DNA from: Candidatus Melainabacteria bacterium
GTDB lineage: Bacteria; Actinomycetota; Actinomycetes; Mycobacteriales; Pseudonocardiaceae
DNA: 5,099 nt
Direction of reading: 5' to 3'
NCBI GenBank assembly: GCA_903970565.1
Contig: CAJCJE010000962.1
Coordinates: 1 to 5,099, forward strand
Below, piece by piece: positions 4,433 to 5,099 of the stretch. The stretch's first letter is position 1. Each line of letters opens with the position of its first letter. The position numbers were made by a program, and so were the translations under genes. The notes below the pieces were generated by a model, which searched no databases, was not told the DNA's origin, and saw only the letters and a program-made list of their open reading frames with translations.

Positions 4433-5099
4433 ATGAATGATGCGGGCACGTTGGTCGCGGCTGATCGACTGTTCGGCGATCGACTCCCACTCGCCGAGCA
4501 GTACGTCGATATGCTGACGCGGCAAGGGGTCCAGCGTGGGCTGATCGGACCGCGCGAAGTCGATCGACTCTGGGACCGTCACGTACTCAACTCTGCGGCC
4601 ATCGCCGAGTTGATACCGGCGAACTCCCGAGTAGTTGACGTTGGATCAGGCGCCGGCCTACCCGGTATCCCATTGGCAATCGCTCGCCCGGACCTCGCTG
4701 TCGCACTACTGGAACCGATGGCGCGCCGGATCGACTGGCTGGATGAGGTCGTGGAAACACTCGGGCTCGATGTCTTCGTTCGGCGCGGTCGGGCCGAGGA
4801 GGGCGACGTTCGTCGGGAGCTGGGCGAGGTCGACGTGGTCACCGCACGCGCGGTCGCTCCGCTGGCCAAACTGGCGAACTGGTGTCTTCCTCTGCTCCGG
4901 CATGACGGTTGGCTGGTGGCGTTGAAGGGCGCCAGTGCCGCCGAGGAACTGACTCGGGACGCGGTGGCGATCGGCCGTGCCGGCGGCGCCGACCCTGCGG
5001 TACGACTCTGTGGCTCCGAACTGGAAACGCCGACCACTGTCATTGTGATTCGGCGCGACATACCGGCGAATCGTCGTGACGACCGCCGACGGACAAGGA
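4433..5099 (+). CDS. rsmG: 16S rRNA (guanine-527-N7)-methyltransferase RsmG (C-terminus cut by the window's right edge)
   Basis: RsmG (formerly GidB) uses S-adenosylmethionine to methylate N7 of G527 (E. coli numbering) in 16S rRNA; loss gives low-level streptomycin resistance in several bacteria. The 222 visible codons show the family order: ADRLFGDRLPLAEQYVDML, GPREVDRLWDRHVLNSAAI (39-57), the SAM-binding motif VVDVGSGAGLPGIPLA (about 67-82), LLEPMARRIDWL, and TARAVAPLAKLANWCLPLL followed by GWLVALKG. No stop is reached, but families of 205-240 residues suggest only a short basic tail is missing (it ends RRDDRRRTR). ATG at 4433 is the first in-frame start; ATGs at 4416 and 4420 run into stops within a few codons. 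The ribosome binding site is weak (GAGCGG, about five bases upstream). CGA, GTA and CTA codons are more frequent than in yidC or jag, suggesting lower expression. It follows a terminator, so it probably has its own promoter and leads an rsmG-parA-parB unit. Confidence 0.96.
   Translation, partial: MNDAGTLVAADRLFGDRLPLAEQYVDMLTRQGVQRGLIGPREVDRLWDRHVLNSAAIAELIPANSRVVDVGSGAGLPGIPLAIARPDLAVALLEPMARRIDWLDEVVETLGLDVFVRRGRAEEGDVRRELGEVDVVTARAVAPLAKLANWCLPLLRHDGWLVALKGASAAEELTRDAVAIGRAGGADPAVRLCGSELETPTTVIVIRRDIPANRRDDRRRTR

Noticed and set aside
4258..4440. Small open frame (about 60 codons) across both parS sites
   Set aside because: It lies within the terminator and parS-containing spacer, has no ribosome binding site of its own, and is explained by the palindromes.
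3224..4582. 452-codon leftward open frame spanning the yidC tail, jag and the start of rsmG
   Set aside because: It crosses three real gene regions, the terminator and both parS sites, and its translation is Arg/Pro/Ser-rich noise.

Overview
The window is a high-GC actinobacterial chromosome segment from the replication-origin neighbourhood. It carries the conserved block dnaA (leftward), then rpmH-rnpA-yidD-yidC-jag-rsmG (rightward). The DnaA domain I sequence, the Ser/Thr-rich insertion in RnpA, the long Lys/Pro/Ala tail on YidC and two parS sites beside rsmG suggest an actinomycete. From recalled family sequences I would guess Pseudonocardiales; this placement is inference and was not tested by a search.

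Layout. Positions 1-677 (minus strand) hold the first 225 codons of dnaA, from a TTG start to the Walker A motif; the rest of the gene lies off the left edge. Positions 678-1258 are the divergent dnaA/rpmH regulatory region. It has a tight pair of DnaA boxes over a plausible dnaA promoter, several short palindromes, and no convincing gene. Positions 1259-4239 are a compact, probably cotranscribed operon: ribosomal protein L34, the RNase P protein, YidD, the YidC insertase and the RNA-binding protein Jag/KhpB. A strong intrinsic terminator closes it at 4256-4295, and a parS site forms the centre of that terminator hairpin. A second parS (4398-4411) sits in the rsmG leader. rsmG starts at 4433 and is cut by the right edge after 222 codons; in related genomes parA and parB follow it.

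How the genes fit together. DnaA starts replication. L34 and RnpA serve ribosome assembly and tRNA maturation. YidD and YidC act in membrane protein insertion. Jag/KhpB is an RNA-binding regulator associated with cell envelope growth. RsmG methylates 16S rRNA. The parS pair is a ParB loading zone for origin segregation.

I found no mobile element, CRISPR array, tRNA or rRNA, and no cluster of unknown genes. The most interesting features are regulatory: the parS embedded in a terminator, the parS in the rsmG leader, and the 3-bp-spaced DnaA box pair over the dnaA promoter.
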